NCBI GenBank assembly: GCA_902836725.1 | Contig: CADFRV010000153.1 | Coordinates: 1-6,139, forward strand | Source of the DNA: Muribaculaceae bacterium | GTDB taxonomy: Bacteria; Bacteroidota; Bacteroidia; Bacteroidales; Muribaculaceae | Length of the DNA: 6,139 bases | Direction: 5' to 3' | Shown here: one piece after another, positions 6,110 to 6,139 of the stretch | Layout of the letters: each line of letters opens with the position of its first letter | Position numbering within the stretch: position 1 is the first letter of the stretch | Translations under genes and position numbers: made by a program | Notes under the pieces: generated by a model | Databases searched by the model: none | Told to the model about the DNA's origin: nothing | What the model saw: the letters and a program-made list of their open reading frames with translations, nothing else

Positions 6110-6139
6110 TGCAAAATTTAAGCCCCGTATCGAGCGGCG

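Noticed and set aside
6066..6120. Promoter-like strings near the right edge (TACCTTTT on plus, TAAATTTTG on minus)
   Set aside because: Each misses the -7 consensus by one base or by one extra base and has no -33 partner at the right spacing. No gene start follows within the window.
1..6139. CRISPR arrays, tRNA or rRNA genes, transposases, phage genes
   Set aside because: No regularly spaced direct repeats, cloverleaf-like sequences, rRNA signatures or mobile-element proteins were seen on either strand.

Overview
This window looks like chromosomal DNA from a member of the Bacteroidales. Three sites match the Bacteroidetes -7 promoter box (TAnnTTTG), leaders are A-rich, classical Shine-Dalgarno sequences are mostly absent, and the proteins are of Bacteroidales type (lipoprotein, DUF3737, and an OmpA protein with a periplasmic coiled coil). 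The fairly GC-rich coding DNA would suit a Muribaculaceae-like gut bacterium, but that family assignment is inference.

Layout. (1) Bases 1-387, plus strand: the 3' part of a small lipoprotein gene whose first codons lie outside the window. A lipobox ending in Cys is still visible. (2) Bases 405-3910, minus strand: a tightly packed three-gene operon, in transcription order a DUF3737 beta-helix protein, a PatB/MalY-type PLP-dependent C-S lyase (ATGA overlap) and a MATE-family exporter (six bases after the lyase stop, same frame, apparent TTG start). It converges on the lipoprotein gene. (3) Bases 3911-4105: a divergent promoter region serving this operon leftwards and mgsA rightwards. (4) Bases 4106-4606, plus: methylglyoxal synthase with its catalytic residues intact. 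(5) Bases 4651-5933, plus: an OmpA-family outer-membrane protein with its own strong promoter, which carries a 17-bp near-palindrome, and a strong intrinsic terminator. (6) Bases 5934-6139: no convincing gene, but a 13-bp perfect inverted repeat, extendable to imperfect 34-bp arms, encloses about 130 bp.

How the genes fit together. The DUF3737-lyase-MATE operon is the most interesting unit. A C-S lyase cleaves cystathionine or other cysteine S-conjugates, and a MATE pump exports small organic molecules. The coupled gene order suggests a shared substrate or product, with DUF3737 as an uncharacterised partner. Methylglyoxal synthase is a stand-alone bypass of lower glycolysis, and the OmpA protein is a cell-envelope structural protein. 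No tRNA, rRNA, CRISPR array or transposase was seen. Most of the window is ordinary core-type sequence, so I do not claim a spectacular new system.
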